This document shows, piece by piece, positions 33,848 through 43,033 of a stretch of 64,000 nucleotides of DNA (position 1 is the stretch's first letter; each line of letters starts with the position of its first letter). This DNA is from Verrucomicrobiota bacterium (lineage in GTDB: Bacteria; Chlamydiota; Chlamydiia; Chlamydiales; SM23-39). The stretch covers positions 1 through 64,000 of the forward strand of contig JAFEGL010000042.1 of the NCBI GenBank assembly GCA_018239895.1, in the 5' to 3' direction. The notes beneath the pieces were generated by a model. The model was not told where the DNA came from. It ran no database searches and worked only from the letters and a program-made list of their open reading frames with translations. A program made the position numbers and the translations under genes.

Positions 33848-35094
33848 GCTGAATAAGCCGCAAAAACTAGAGTGGAGTTGTGGCCGCCGAATCCAAACGA
33901 GTTGGAGAGGGCGACGTCGACTTTGTGTTCAATCGGATGGTTGGGAACCACATCGATCCCTTCGATGCCGGGATCTGGGTTTTCCAAGTTAATGGTCGGG
34001 TGCAATTTTCCAGTCCGGATCGCTTGGATCGTCGCGATCGCCTCGATACCGCCGGCAGCTCCCAAGCAGTGGCCGATCATCGACTTCGTTGCGTTGACTT
34101 TGATTTTCCCCATCTGGTCGCCGAATATGTTCCGCAGCGCCTGGATTTCGCACATATCTCCCGCGAGCGTCGATGTGGCGTGGGCATTGATGTAATTCAC
34201 CCTCTTCTGATCTACGCCAGCATCTTTCAACGCCTGCGCAATGCAGGTGCCGACGCCGAGGCCGTCAGAGCGGGGATCGGTCATATGGTGGGCGTCGCAA
34301 TTGACAGCGCCGCCTAAGTATTCTGCATAGATTGGAGCTCCGCGCGCCAGAGCATGCTCTAAGCTTTCCAACACGAGGACGCCGGCGCCCTCTCCCATGA
34401 CGAATCCATCTCTCCCTTGGTCCCAAGGTCTGGAGGCTTTCGTCGGGTCTTCATTTCTTGTCGACAAGGCACGGCAAGCAACGAAACCGGCCAAACCGAT
34501 CGGGCTCAAAGGAGCTTCCGCTCCACCGCAAACCATCAAATCGGCTGTCCCTTGTCGGATCTGTTCAGCAGCTGCGTGGATGCAGTAATTCGAAGTGGCG
34601 CAGGCGGTCGAGATCGAGTAGTTAGGTCCCATGAACCCCAAATCAATGGCCAAAAGAGCGCCGCCCATATTTGTGATGATGAACGGAACGAAAAACGGGG
34701 TCAATCTCTTGAAGCTTTTCGTGATGATCGTATCGACGCCGTCGTAGAAGCTGTTCATGCCGCCCATGCCGGAGCCGACAATGATGCCGCAGCGGGCTTT
34801 ATCCAGCCCCTCTAACTCTTTAAGTCCAGCGCTCTCGAGCGCTTTTTTTCCAGCGACCATTGTGTATCGGATGAATGGGTCGACGCGGCGGGCCTGTTTT
34901 TTATCCATGTAGTCGCCCACATCGAAGTTTCGGATGGCGCCGGCGAAGCGTGTTGGGTAATCGGCGCAGGGGAATTCTTCAATGGGGACGATTCCGCTCT
35001 TGCCGGCCAGCAACTGTTCATAGAAATGTTCCACATCGTTCCCAAAGCAGGAGACGACGCCCATTCCCGTAACTACGATTCTTTTCTTTGCCAT
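33844..35094 (-). CDS. fabF: 3-oxoacyl-[acyl-carrier-protein] synthase II
   Basis: The 416-residue condensing enzyme elongates fatty acids. It has the nucleophile cysteine in S-T-A-C-A-T, the histidines in N-A-H-A-T-S-T and K-S-M-I-G-H-C-L-G-A-A-G, and the G-F-G-G-H-N end motif. I use the ATG at 35094 (GAGGAT upstream, protein starting M-A-K-K-R-I-V-V-T-G) rather than 35115. It follows rsfS by about 170 bases that include a CCGGAC/GTCCGG hairpin at 35240-35260. Confidence 0.95.
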   Translation of the reverse strand: MAKKRIVVTGMGVVSCFGNDVEHFYEQLLAGKSGIVPIEEFPCADYPTRFAGAIRNFDVGDYMDKKQARRVDPFIRYTMVAGKKALESAGLKELEGLDKARCGIIVGSGMGGMNSFYDGVDTIITKSFKRLTPFFVPFIITNMGGALLAIDLGFMGPNYSISTACATSNYCIHAAAEQIRQGTADLMVCGGAEAPLSPIGLAGFVACRALSTRNEDPTKASRPWDQGRDGFVMGEGAGVLVLESLEHALARGAPIYAEYLGGAVNCDAHHMTDPRSDGLGVGTCIAQALKDAGVDQKRVNYINAHATSTLAGDMCEIQALRNIFGDQMGKIKVNATKSMIGHCLGAAGGIEAIATIQAIRTGKLHPTINLENPDPGIEGIDVVPNHPIEHKVDVALSNSFGFGGHNSTLVFAAYSA

Positions 35095-35268
35095 TCTATC
35101 CTCGAGAAAGCCCAATATTGTATCAAAATATTTTCTTGAGATAAAGCTATTTCTCTATCCCGAGGCACCATGATAACACACCCGCCCCCCCACAAACAAC
35201 GGGTAAAAAAAAGTATATACGATCAAGCCGCTCGGAGAACCGGACCCTTCGACTGTCCGGGGTTTGTG

Positions 35269-35652
35269 TTAGCCTTTTTCGCCCATGGCGGGATTGGTGA
35301 TGGAGATGTTGAGGTCGACGATCTTGCTGTCCCCCCAGAGCCGCTCGAGAGAGTATTTTTCGCGAAGGCCAGGCATGAATATGTGGACCATCACTTCGCA
35401 GTAGTCGATCACAGCCCAGTCGCCGCTTTGCAACCCTTCAGTATGCACCGGCGTCTCCCCTTTCTGCTTGAGCTCCTCGACAATCGATTTGCCGATCGAA
35501 GAAACGTGGCGGTCCACATTCCCCTCTGCAATCAAGATGTAGTCAGTGATGCTCGAGATCCCTCGGACGTCGAGGGCTAGGATGTTAGAACCTTTTTTGT
35601 CGTAAATTACTTGAGCTATGTCGTTTAATGTATCCAGAGAATTCCTACCCAT
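35269..35652 (-). CDS. rsfS: Ribosomal silencing factor RsfS (Iojap/YbeB)
   Basis: The 127-residue protein binds ribosomal protein uL14 and blocks subunit joining when nutrients are short. The signature I-T-D-Y-I-L-I-A-E-G-N, W-A-V-I-D-Y-C-E-V-M-V-H-I-F and L-E-R-L-W-G-D is intact. The order nadD ... rsfS is common in bacteria; here a 180-bp palindrome lies between the rsfS start and the nadD stop. Confidence 0.93.
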   Translation of the reverse strand: MGRNSLDTLNDIAQVIYDKKGSNILALDVRGISSITDYILIAEGNVDRHVSSIGKSIVEELKQKGETPVHTEGLQSGDWAVIDYCEVMVHIFMPGLREKYSLERLWGDSKIVDLNISITNPAMGEKG

Positions 35653-35707
35653 AATTGGAAAATATGAAAAGTTGTTTTTTTGGCCAAGAGGTTTTTATTT
35701 CGGTAAA

Positions 35708-35886
35708 GGGTAGCCCTTACCGAGGGGTGCTTGAGATATGCGAAGCGCGGGTGATCGAGCTGCAAGGAGCCCCGCAGGGGTTTTCCCGAAGCGGACGACC
35801 CCGCAGCGGGTCGGCGATGCAGGGCGACGCCGCAGATCACTCACCCCCGCAAGCAGATCTTAAGCACTACTTGGTAAGGACTACCC
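35708..35886. repeat. Imperfect palindrome between nadD and rsfS
   Basis: GGGTAGCCCTTACCGAGG...GTGCTTGAGAT on the left pairs with ATCTTAAGCAC...GGTAAGGACTACCCC on the right; inner parts (CCCCGCAGGGG, CCCGCAGCGGG) are also symmetrical. The right end contains the nadD stop codon (35881-35883). It must be transcribed as part of any nadD-rsfS transcript and would form a long hairpin. Confidence 0.75.
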
Positions 35887-36426
35887 CGAGGAGTATAGGC
35901 GATGGGAATGGATGTAGTCCAGCGCTTTCGCTGGGACTAGGTGACCGCAGTACAGATTTTTTTTGAGGCGGGAGCGGATCTCAGTGCTCGAAATGTCCAT
36001 CCGCTTTGTAGGGGTAAGACCTTTTTGAGTAGAGGCTAAGCCTCGCTGGCCGATCAGCGGCGGGGCGAGCCGAATGAGCTCTTCATATTCCTTCCACTGG
36101 GGGAGCTCGAGGGCCGTCTCCTCGGAGAGGAGGAGATGGTATTGGTTTTCTGAGGAAAGAGATCGGATCGTGTCGATTGTGTATGAGGTTCCGCCCCGGT
36201 CGATCTCTGTAGAAAGTACTTTGAAATGGGGGATCTCTTCAACGGCGAGTTGAACCATCTTGAGCCGATGGTGCGGATTTTGCGACGACTTGAAGGGAGA
36301 GGTGAAGGCGGGACACACCCAAACGGAGTCGAGATGGTGCGCCTCCGCCAATTGCAGGGCGAGGTAGATGTGCCCGAAATGGATCGGGTCGAAACTTCCT
36401 CCAAAAAAGCCGATTTTTTTCTTCAT
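35881..36426 (-). CDS. nadD: Nicotinate-nucleotide adenylyltransferase
   Basis: The 181-residue enzyme adenylates nicotinic acid mononucleotide in NAD synthesis. It shows G-G-S-F-D-P-I-H-F-G-H near residue 9 and the I-S-S-T-E-I-R motif near 148. The start is the ATG at 36426, overlapping the glutamine synthetase stop (ATGA-type); a frame opening 102 codons earlier is only shadow. With nadC at 58169, the window holds two steps of the quinolinate-to-NAD route. Confidence 0.92.
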   Translation of the reverse strand: MKKKIGFFGGSFDPIHFGHIYLALQLAEAHHLDSVWVCPAFTSPFKSSQNPHHRLKMVQLAVEEIPHFKVLSTEIDRGGTSYTIDTIRSLSSENQYHLLLSEETALELPQWKEYEELIRLAPPLIGQRGLASTQKGLTPTKRMDISSTEIRSRLKKNLYCGHLVPAKALDYIHSHRLYSSG

Positions 36427-38588
36427 ATGATGAACAGCAGTTCGCGGTATTTCGGCAAGGGCCAAACGGCGTTGTCGACAACCGCTTCGAGCCGGTCGAT
36501 AAGCCGTCGAGCTTCTTCCATCTTGGGAGAGGCGAGTTCGCAAAAGACTTTTGCCTTGGCTTCCCAGCCGAGATCGGCCGTTTGTTTGGCCACCCGCTCC
36601 ACTTCGTCGATCGCCGCGATGGAATCGCCGATGAGGGAGACGAGTGAGGAGAGCTGATCGAGAAGACGAGTTTCCGGGTTGATCTTCAACTCGGAGAGGA
36701 CTGCAAGCGAGCGGCCCAGTTTCTCCTGCCAAGTGACAGCAGCGGGGAGAATCTGCGTCCGGAAGAGCTCTATCATCAGGTTGGCCTCGATTTGGACCGT
36801 CTTCGCATATTGCTCGACTTGGATTTCGTAGCGGCTGTGGAGCTCGTGCTCGCTCAAGACGCCGGTGAGAGCGCGGATGGTGCTTTTATCGAGCATAGCT
36901 GCGTAAGCGTGGTAGCTTTTCCGGATATTCGGCAATCCCCTCTTCTCAGCCTCTTTTTCCCATTCGGCCGAGTAGCCGTTTCCTCCAAAAATGACGGGCT
37001 GGGAAGCGAGAAGAGTCATCCGGAGGATTGGGAGGCACAGTTTAAATTTTTGATCGGCCCCTTTAGCTGAAGCAGCCGCTTTTTCCATCTCGTCGAGAAT
37101 CTGATGGAGGCTGTCGGCGACGATGGCGTTGAGCGCCGCGATTGGGAAGGAGCACGAGGCGGAGGCGCCGACGGCTCGAAATTCAAACTTATTGCCGGTG
37201 AAAGCAAAGAAAGATGTCCTATTTCTATCGGATCGATCAGTGGTATGGCGCGGTAGATGGGAAAGGCCAAGATCGATCTGGCGTGGCAGTTTCTCCGGTT
37301 CGATCCTCTCGTGGATGAAATCGCTCACGAGTTTTTCGAGCGATTCTCCGAGATAGACGGAGAGAATCGTCGGAGGCGCTTCCGATCCGCCGAGCCGGTG
37401 GTCGTTCCCTGGCGAGGCGATCGTGGCCCTCAAGAGGGTCGCGTGGTGATGGACAGCCCGGATCACGGCTGTAAGGAGAGCTAGGAAGAGGAGGCTATTT
37501 TCTTTTGGATCGAGCAAGTTGAGCCCTGTATCGGTCGCAAGCGACCAGTTGCAGTGCTTTCCCGAGCCGTTGATGCCAGCAAAAGGTTTTTCATGGAATA
37601 GACAGGCCAAATCGTGCTTCACAGCTGTCTGGCGCATCAATTCCATGAGGAGCAAGTTGTGGTCGACAGCAAGCGAAGCCTTTTCAAAAAGCGGGGCCAC
37701 TTCATGCTGGGCAGGAGCCACCTCGTTGTGGCGCGTCTTCAGCGGGATGCCGAGCTTTGCCGCTTCCCGCTCAAAATCGTGCATGTAGGCAAGAACGCGA
37801 TCTTTCACTGAGGAAAAATAGTGGTCTTCAAGCTCTTGTCCTTTCGGGGGCCTGGCGCCAAAAACAGTTCTACCAACCAAACTCAGATCGGGACGCAATA
37901 GATAAAGGGATCGGTCAATCGCAAAATACTCTTGCTCGGCGCCCAATGTGGAATAAACAGCCCTCGCCTCAACTCCGCAGAATTTAAGAAGCCTCAACCC
38001 CGCTTCTTGGATTTTCTGTTCCGAGCGGAGCAGCGGCAATTTGTGGTCGAGCGCCTCCCCTTTCCAGGAGAAAAATACGGAAGGGATGCATAGCGTAACG
38101 CCATCTCCGCCTGTCCACAAAAAGGGAGGAGTTGTGGGATCCCACACCGTGTAGCCGCGCGCCTCGTGGGTGCAGCGGAGCCCTCCAGATGGGAATGAAG
38201 AGGCGTCAGGTTCCCCTTGGATAAGCTCTTTGCCGCGGAATCTTTCGATCGGCTGCCCTTCTGAATTCCAAGAGAGGAATGAATCGTGTTTTTCGGCAGC
38301 AGAGTGGGTCAAGGGTTGAAACCAATGCGTATAGTGGGTGGCTCCATGTTGAATCGCCCAATCTTTCAATACCTCAGCAATCGCATCGACCTGCGATGGA
38401 TCTAACCTTTCGCGCCCTTCAATCGCGTTCATGAGATTTTCTAGCGCTTTTTTGGGCAAGAGGAGCTCCATCGAACTCCGGTCAAAAACGTGGGACCCAA
38501 ATTCGTTTAACTGTTTATTGTGTCCCGATTTCAGATGTGCAGGTGATTTTTTTCCGATGGATCGGATCGATTCTAAGCGGGCGTTCAT
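36423..38588 (-). CDS. glnN: Glutamine synthetase, type III
   Basis: The 721-residue protein is a GSIII, the large hexamer-of-dodecamer-type enzyme found in Bacteroidetes, cyanobacteria and some other groups. It shows the catalytic E-Q-E-Y-F motif, K-T-R-H-N-E-V-A-P-A-Q-H-E, N-G-S-G-K-H-C-N-W and R-L-G-G-S-E-A-P-P. The N- and C-terminal extensions specific to type III are present. It is placed between a HAD phosphatase and nadD in a tightly packed operon. The symbol glnN is used for GSIII in several species. Confidence 0.9.
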   Translation of the reverse strand: MNARLESIRSIGKKSPAHLKSGHNKQLNEFGSHVFDRSSMELLLPKKALENLMNAIEGRERLDPSQVDAIAEVLKDWAIQHGATHYTHWFQPLTHSAAEKHDSFLSWNSEGQPIERFRGKELIQGEPDASSFPSGGLRCTHEARGYTVWDPTTPPFLWTGGDGVTLCIPSVFFSWKGEALDHKLPLLRSEQKIQEAGLRLLKFCGVEARAVYSTLGAEQEYFAIDRSLYLLRPDLSLVGRTVFGARPPKGQELEDHYFSSVKDRVLAYMHDFEREAAKLGIPLKTRHNEVAPAQHEVAPLFEKASLAVDHNLLLMELMRQTAVKHDLACLFHEKPFAGINGSGKHCNWSLATDTGLNLLDPKENSLLFLALLTAVIRAVHHHATLLRATIASPGNDHRLGGSEAPPTILSVYLGESLEKLVSDFIHERIEPEKLPRQIDLGLSHLPRHTTDRSDRNRTSFFAFTGNKFEFRAVGASASCSFPIAALNAIVADSLHQILDEMEKAAASAKGADQKFKLCLPILRMTLLASQPVIFGGNGYSAEWEKEAEKRGLPNIRKSYHAYAAMLDKSTIRALTGVLSEHELHSRYEIQVEQYAKTVQIEANLMIELFRTQILPAAVTWQEKLGRSLAVLSELKINPETRLLDQLSSLVSLIGDSIAAIDEVERVAKQTADLGWEAKAKVFCELASPKMEEARRLIDRLEAVVDNAVWPLPKYRELLFII

Positions 38589-38595
38589 GGTCTTC

Positions 38596-39243
38596 CTACA
38601 ATAATATCTTCCAACCCCTCTTTGCGGCGGCTCTTTGCAAGGGCCGATTGGGCCTCACTGCATAGGGAAATCCAACCCACTCCAAAAGGGGCAAATCGTC
38701 ATCGCTGTCGGAGTAGGCAGCGATTTGAGCGGGAGAGATCGATTCTCGCTGTGCAAAACAACGGGTCAATCGAAGCTTCTCGCGACCTTCAATTAGGGAA
38801 GAAATTTTGCAGAAATTTCCCTCTTTGTCAACGGCATATTCACTTGCTTGCCAATTTTCGATCCCAAGCCTCTGTGCAATAGGTCCTACTAAAAAATCGG
38901 GCGAACTGGAAAGGAGAAGCGATTTCGAATGATGTATTTTCGATACCACTGTGGAATTTAACATTTTGATGAAGACGAGATCTAAAAACGGCTCGACGAC
39001 TTCCACAAACATCCGCTTCGATTTTCCCTTTAAAAAGAGATCGAACACTCGATGGTGGAGATCAGATACAGATAATCGACCCATCCGAAATAAAATGAAA
39101 AAGGCGACTGCCCTCACAGTAGATCTAAGAGGAAGCCGCCGTTTTGAAATTAAGTAGAAGAAGAAACGAAAACTAGAGGTGCCGCGTAATAAAGTCCCGT
39201 CTAGATCGAAAACTTGAAGGCGAGGGTTCACCTCACCCTTCAA
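38596..39243 (-). CDS. HAD-IB family phosphatase
   Basis: The 215-residue protein has the HAD motifs D-L-D-G-T-L near residue 13, S-S-S-P-D near 112, and D-S-D-D-D-L-P-L-L near 179, with a helical cap like phosphoserine phosphatase-type enzymes. The substrate is unknown; enzymes of this subgroup act on phosphoserine or polar-lipid phosphates. Its start overlaps the coiled-coil gene by 11 bases and it precedes glnN by seven bases. Confidence 0.8.
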   Translation of the reverse strand: MKGEVNPRLQVFDLDGTLLRGTSSFRFFFYLISKRRLPLRSTVRAVAFFILFRMGRLSVSDLHHRVFDLFLKGKSKRMFVEVVEPFLDLVFIKMLNSTVVSKIHHSKSLLLSSSPDFLVGPIAQRLGIENWQASEYAVDKEGNFCKISSLIEGREKLRLTRCFAQRESISPAQIAAYSDSDDDLPLLEWVGFPYAVRPNRPLQRAAAKRGWKILL

Positions 39244-40855
39244 GTTCTGCTATCTTTTTCTCGATCTCATCGATGCCTGCGTTGGCTTTCTCAAGTGAGA
39301 CCCTCTCTTGGTCAGCTAGTTCGCGGAATGACATGGCTTTTTCGAAATCGAGCCCCGAACTGCCGAGCGCTTTGCGGTAGGCTTCAAGCTGCTCTTTGAT
39401 CTCTTGGCGCCGCTGTTTTTTCTGCTGCAAAACTGTGCGGAGATTTTCGAGATTCTGCCTCTGGTCGTCGGTCAAGTGGAGCAATGAATTTTCTTTCCGA
39501 TCGGCTACGAGATCTTTGAGAGGTCTTAGCGAACGCTCGAACTGCTGCTTTTCCATTTTAGAAATTTCGAGCTGCTCGATCTGCTCTCTTACATCAGCAA
39601 AAGCCTGTGTAAGTTCTTCAACTTCCATCCGGCCGCCCTCTTTCGTCAGCGTAGCAATCCGCTCTTTCAACTGGGAAACCTGCTCGCGCTTCAAGCGGAG
39701 CTTCTCTTTTTCAGCCAGCTCGAGTTCTTTTGCTTTCTGTTCTAGAGCTGAAAGATGCGGCGCGCGGAGCTTGGCCAGCTCATCTTTCAAGAATCTCACA
39801 TCTTCGCGTTGAAGTTCGACATCTCTCATCTCCTTCAAGATTTCGTCGATCGCCTTGTCGAGTTCATTCAAAGCCATCTCAACCGATTTGCCTTTGAGCT
39901 CTTCGATCTTCGTCTCAAACTGCTGTCTCACTTCAGACGAGGCCTGCCGCTTGATATTCGCCTCTTTTTTGTACTCTTTTTCAAGAGCTTTGACGAGATC
40001 CCAGCATTCGCTCAATTTTAGGCGAGTTCTGCTGAAGCAACCGCTGCTCAGGGTCAAAATCTTGGACATTCCCTGCAGCGCCTTAATTTCCTCTCTCAAG
40101 GCATAGTAAGGAGCGCCGACGACTTGTCCCTCTTTGAAATGTTTACCGACAAACGACTCAACATCTTTTTCGAATTCGCCGCTGATCGACTCAATCAGTT
40201 CTTTCCGTTTGGGGAAGATGTGGTCGCCTAGTTCCGACAAGCGCTTGAAGAATTTCGTCTTGAACCGGATTCTCATCTCGGTCTTCAAAATCTCTTTTCT
40301 CAAACCGTTGAGGCGGCTTGCGAGGGTGTTGAGCAAGTTCAACTCTCTCTGGATCTTATTGTAAGACGAAGTTTTTTGCTTAATGGTTAGGCAATTTTGA
40401 GGAAATGCAATTTCCCCAGTTTGAACTAACAGCTCTTCGAAGTTCTTTACATCCTTTTCCAGCGCCTGGATGGCGAGGTCGATTTGCTCCATGGCAAACG
40501 CGCTCTGCTCTTCCAAAATTTCTTTGAGGCGGCGGGCTTCGACGGTCAGCTCGACGTATTCGCCCCACAATTTTGAACGGATGGCTGGGTTGATGTTTTC
40601 CTTGAAACACGGGAGCATTAGCTTTCTCGCTTCCCAGAATTCGCGGAAGCGGGGGCTGCCCTCTTGAGAGATTGAATTCCGCATGAAGAGGAGGCCGTGG
40701 GAGATTTTCTCCTCGGGGGTGGGGAAAGTCGAGAGCTTTTCAGCAAACTGCTGATAAGCCTGGCTCATTTCCTTTTTTGCACCATCCGCCTCAGCGGGTT
40801 CGGTTCCAGGTGTTGGTTCTAGTTCTGAGAAGGAAGAATCGGAAGGAAAACTCAT
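39233..40855 (-). CDS. Long coiled-coil protein (chlamydial CT768-like)
   Basis: The 540-residue protein is made almost entirely of Glu/Lys/Leu-rich heptads (residues about 90-540), with no signal peptide or membrane span. The position next to rsfS/fabF on one side and miaA on the other corresponds to a long coiled-coil gene (CT768) in Chlamydia as I recall it. The role is unknown; a structural or scaffold function would be consistent with the sequence. Confidence 0.7.
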   Translation of the reverse strand: MSFPSDSSFSELEPTPGTEPAEADGAKKEMSQAYQQFAEKLSTFPTPEEKISHGLLFMRNSISQEGSPRFREFWEARKLMLPCFKENINPAIRSKLWGEYVELTVEARRLKEILEEQSAFAMEQIDLAIQALEKDVKNFEELLVQTGEIAFPQNCLTIKQKTSSYNKIQRELNLLNTLASRLNGLRKEILKTEMRIRFKTKFFKRLSELGDHIFPKRKELIESISGEFEKDVESFVGKHFKEGQVVGAPYYALREEIKALQGMSKILTLSSGCFSRTRLKLSECWDLVKALEKEYKKEANIKRQASSEVRQQFETKIEELKGKSVEMALNELDKAIDEILKEMRDVELQREDVRFLKDELAKLRAPHLSALEQKAKELELAEKEKLRLKREQVSQLKERIATLTKEGGRMEVEELTQAFADVREQIEQLEISKMEKQQFERSLRPLKDLVADRKENSLLHLTDDQRQNLENLRTVLQQKKQRRQEIKEQLEAYRKALGSSGLDFEKAMSFRELADQERVSLEKANAGIDEIEKKIAELEG

Positions 40856-40998
40856 AATTTACGCCTTTGAATAGAAAAAGAGAATGCATGAAGAAATTTA
40901 CTCTATCCGGCTATTTCTTAAAAGCCTTTTCTCCTTCTCCCCTCAAATTCAAAAAAATAATGATAAGTAAAAGGGAGGCACGCCCCATAGTTTTATTT

Positions 40999-41225
40999 GG
41001 GGTGCGGGGCGAAAGCCCTGCATCATGCCTATCATTAGCCGCGCCTTGCGGCGTCATCATATAAGCCCCGTTTTGCGGCGTATCCTGTACTCTGGAGGCA
41101 ATTGCAAAATTCCCGGTCTTGGGAAAACGGCCCCTTTAAGCCATTTTCGCAAGGCCGGGAATTTTGAGAGCCGCCTCTCTGGATTAAAACAGGGAACAGG
41201 ATACGCCGCGAAGCGCGGCTTACAT
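40999..41225. repeat. Long palindromic element, copy 2, interrupted by a nested element
   Basis: From GGGGTGCGGGGCG at 40999 the sequence follows copy 1 at window start (CCCTGCATCATGC, ATCATTAG, TTGCGGCG, TATCCTGTACTCTGG). It is interrupted at 41096-41176 and resumes with GGATTAAAACAGGGAACAGG and the right arm to 41225. The outer part of the right arm is missing because it abuts miaA; its GTAAGC supplies the miaA TAA stop. The bases 40856-40998 before it hold no gene, only an AT-rich stretch. Confidence 0.85.
41096..41176. mobile_element. Nested MITE-like insertion with 6-bp target duplication
   Basis: An 81-bp palindromic sequence (AGGC...AAAATTCCCGG...CCGGGAATTTT...GCCT) is flanked by CTCTGG at 41090-41095 and again at 41177-41182. 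In copy 1 of the host element this point reads CTCTGG only once. This is an empty-site/filled-site pair, so the 81-bp unit moved in after the host element was formed. A shortened relative lies at 45342-45385. Confidence 0.85.
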
Positions 41226-42221
41226 ACCTTGTTCGAAATCTTGGAGGATGAGCTCTTTGATCCGGTCGGTGGGATATTCGGCTATGTTGAGCCAGCGGAA
41301 GATCGGCTCCTTGCGGAACCAGGTAAACTGGCGCTTGGAGTAGTGGCGGGAAGCCTTTTTAAACTGGGTCATGAACTCTTGGTAGTCAGCGTCGGATTGG
41401 GGCGTATCGAGGTAGCGGAGGGCCTGCGCATAACCAATCGCTTGAGCAGCCGAAGAGTTGAGCCTGAGCCCCCTTTGCTCGAGGGCGCGAACTTCTTCGA
41501 CAAAGCCCTTGCGAACCATCTCCTCGCAGCGAAGTTCGATGCGCGAATAGAGTTTGTCGCGGGGATAATAGATAAACCAGCAGCGAAAATCGAAATCTTG
41601 CTCCTGGAGCCGGTCGGCTTTTGGAAATTCGCTCACTTTTCGATCTGAAAGGGCTATGATCTCAAGAGCTCGAACGATTTTATGCCGGTCTCTTTCCGAA
41701 ATGGTCTTGGCATAGTGGGGGTCGAGCATCTGGAGCCGCTCGAAGAGGACTTCGGGGCCCAGTTCCCTCATCTGCCTCTCGAGCAGATCTCGGACGTCGG
41801 GACTAGAGGGAGGGCCTGCGGGAGGGCCGTAGAGGAGCGCGTGGATGTAGAAGCCAGAGCCTCCGACCACGATGGGGACATTATCCCGGGCGGCTATCTC
41901 ATGAAAGGTGTCTTGGCAGCGGTAATAAAATTCGGCTACGTTGAAATTCTCGTCGAGATCGCAGATGTCGATCATGTGGTGGGCAATAAGACCCCGCTCT
42001 TCTGGAGAGGCCTTGGCTGTGCCGATATCCATCCCTCGATAGACTTGCATCGAATCGGCCGAGACGATCTCGCCGCCGATCGCTTGAGCGAGGGAAAGAG
42101 AAAGCTGGGTTTTGCCAGATGCGGTTGGACCGGCAATGACAATCACCCTCTTCTTCTTTCCATCTTCAGGAAGCTTCTTTTTCTGCGTCAGCGGATGCTT
42201 CGATATCAGGGCTTGCTTCAC
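41220..42221 (-). CDS. miaA: tRNA dimethylallyltransferase
   Basis: The 333-residue enzyme adds dimethylallyl to A37 of tRNAs reading U-initial codons. It has the P-loop G-P-T-A-S-G-K-T near residue 32, S-A-D-S-M-Q-V-Y-R-G-M-D-I-G-T, and G-G-S-G-F-Y near 122. The start is a GTG at 42221 with AGGG about ten bases upstream. Its last codons run into the palindromic repeat, which supplies the TAA stop. Confidence 0.94.
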   Translation of the reverse strand: MKQALISKHPLTQKKKLPEDGKKKRVIVIAGPTASGKTQLSLSLAQAIGGEIVSADSMQVYRGMDIGTAKASPEERGLIAHHMIDICDLDENFNVAEFYYRCQDTFHEIAARDNVPIVVGGSGFYIHALLYGPPAGPPSSPDVRDLLERQMRELGPEVLFERLQMLDPHYAKTISERDRHKIVRALEIIALSDRKVSEFPKADRLQEQDFDFRCWFIYYPRDKLYSRIELRCEEMVRKGFVEEVRALEQRGLRLNSSAAQAIGYAQALRYLDTPQSDADYQEFMTQFKKASRHYSKRQFTWFRKEPIFRWLNIAEYPTDRIKELILQDFEQGM

Positions 42222-42233
42222 TCAAACACACCC

Positions 42234-42581
42234 TTATGATCCGTACTGGAGCGCTTCCTTCTCGTTGGGAAAAATGAGAAGAATCTTGTCGAAACCAGCA
42301 AGTCGGATGATCTCGCTCACATCTTCAGCAACAGAAAAAATTCCAAAGATCCCTTTCTTCGCTTTGATTCTCTTCAGCGAAGCCAAAAGAACCCGCATGC
42401 CAGCGCTGCTCAAATAATCGACTTGGCTGAAGTCGAGCAAGAGATGGATCTGGTGCTCATCGATCAATTTGTTGATCTTTCTTTCGAGTACAGATGAGGA
42501 GGCCGCATCGATACGGCCATCGATCCTGAGAACAATCTTCTGATCGATCTCCTCAAGTTCGATTTTAATTCCTACGCTCAT
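42234..42581 (-). CDS. STAS-domain anti-sigma-factor antagonist (RsbV type)
   Basis: The 115-residue single STAS domain has the phosphorylatable serine in D-Y-L-S-S-A-G-M-R near residue 58. Such proteins take part in partner-switching control with an anti-sigma kinase (RsbW), described in Chlamydia. It sits between khpA and miaA, as rsbV does in Chlamydia. The kinase and phosphatase partners are not in this window. Confidence 0.85.
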   Translation of the reverse strand: MSVGIKIELEEIDQKIVLRIDGRIDAASSSVLERKINKLIDEHQIHLLLDFSQVDYLSSAGMRVLLASLKRIKAKKGIFGIFSVAEDVSEIIRLAGFDKILLIFPNEKEALQYGS

Positions 42582-42590
42582 GGCGCCCCC

Positions 42591-42821
42591 TTATTGGACG
42601 ATTTCAAGATGGATTCGGCGGCCTAAACGAGCGCCGATCGTCATCGCCAGCGTACGAAGCGAGCGGATGACATTCCCTTTGCGTCCTACTACTTTACCTA
42701 CATCTTCTGGAGCAACTCGAATTTCGATCAAAAGTCCGCTTTGTCCTTCCATGGATCGGATATCGACTTGGTCTGGTTGATTGACCATATTTTTCACTAA
42801 GTAGGCTACAAATTCTTCCAT
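42591..42821 (-). CDS. khpA: KH-domain RNA-binding protein
   Basis: From the ATG at 42821 (AGAGAG upstream) the product has 76 residues, the standard KhpA/YlqC length. It has the KH GxxG loop as V-G-R-K-G-N near residue 47. An in-frame start 37 codons upstream would add an extension not expected for the family. It is followed nine bases later by the STAS gene. Confidence 0.88.
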   Translation of the reverse strand: MEEFVAYLVKNMVNQPDQVDIRSMEGQSGLLIEIRVAPEDVGKVVGRKGNVIRSLRTLAMTIGARLGRRIHLEIVQ

Positions 42822-43033
42822 AGGTCTCTCTTTTAGGGCTTGCAGGGCTGCCGCTTCGTTGTGAATTCGCGAGACAGCTCTCTTGTAATAGGTTTTTGCC
42901 CTCAGAATACTCAACCCACAGATTGAATTCAATTTTTAATGGAGTCCTCCCTCCTGCATTGATTTTTTTGGTTCCTTTTTTTCCCCCCATTTGTATACTT
43001 TCCGGGCAAACAATCCATAAAATGAGGTTCAAT

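Noticed and set aside
40867..41648. Plus-strand frames across the repeat and the end of miaA
   Set aside because: They read through the palindromic element or antisense to miaA and show no domain.
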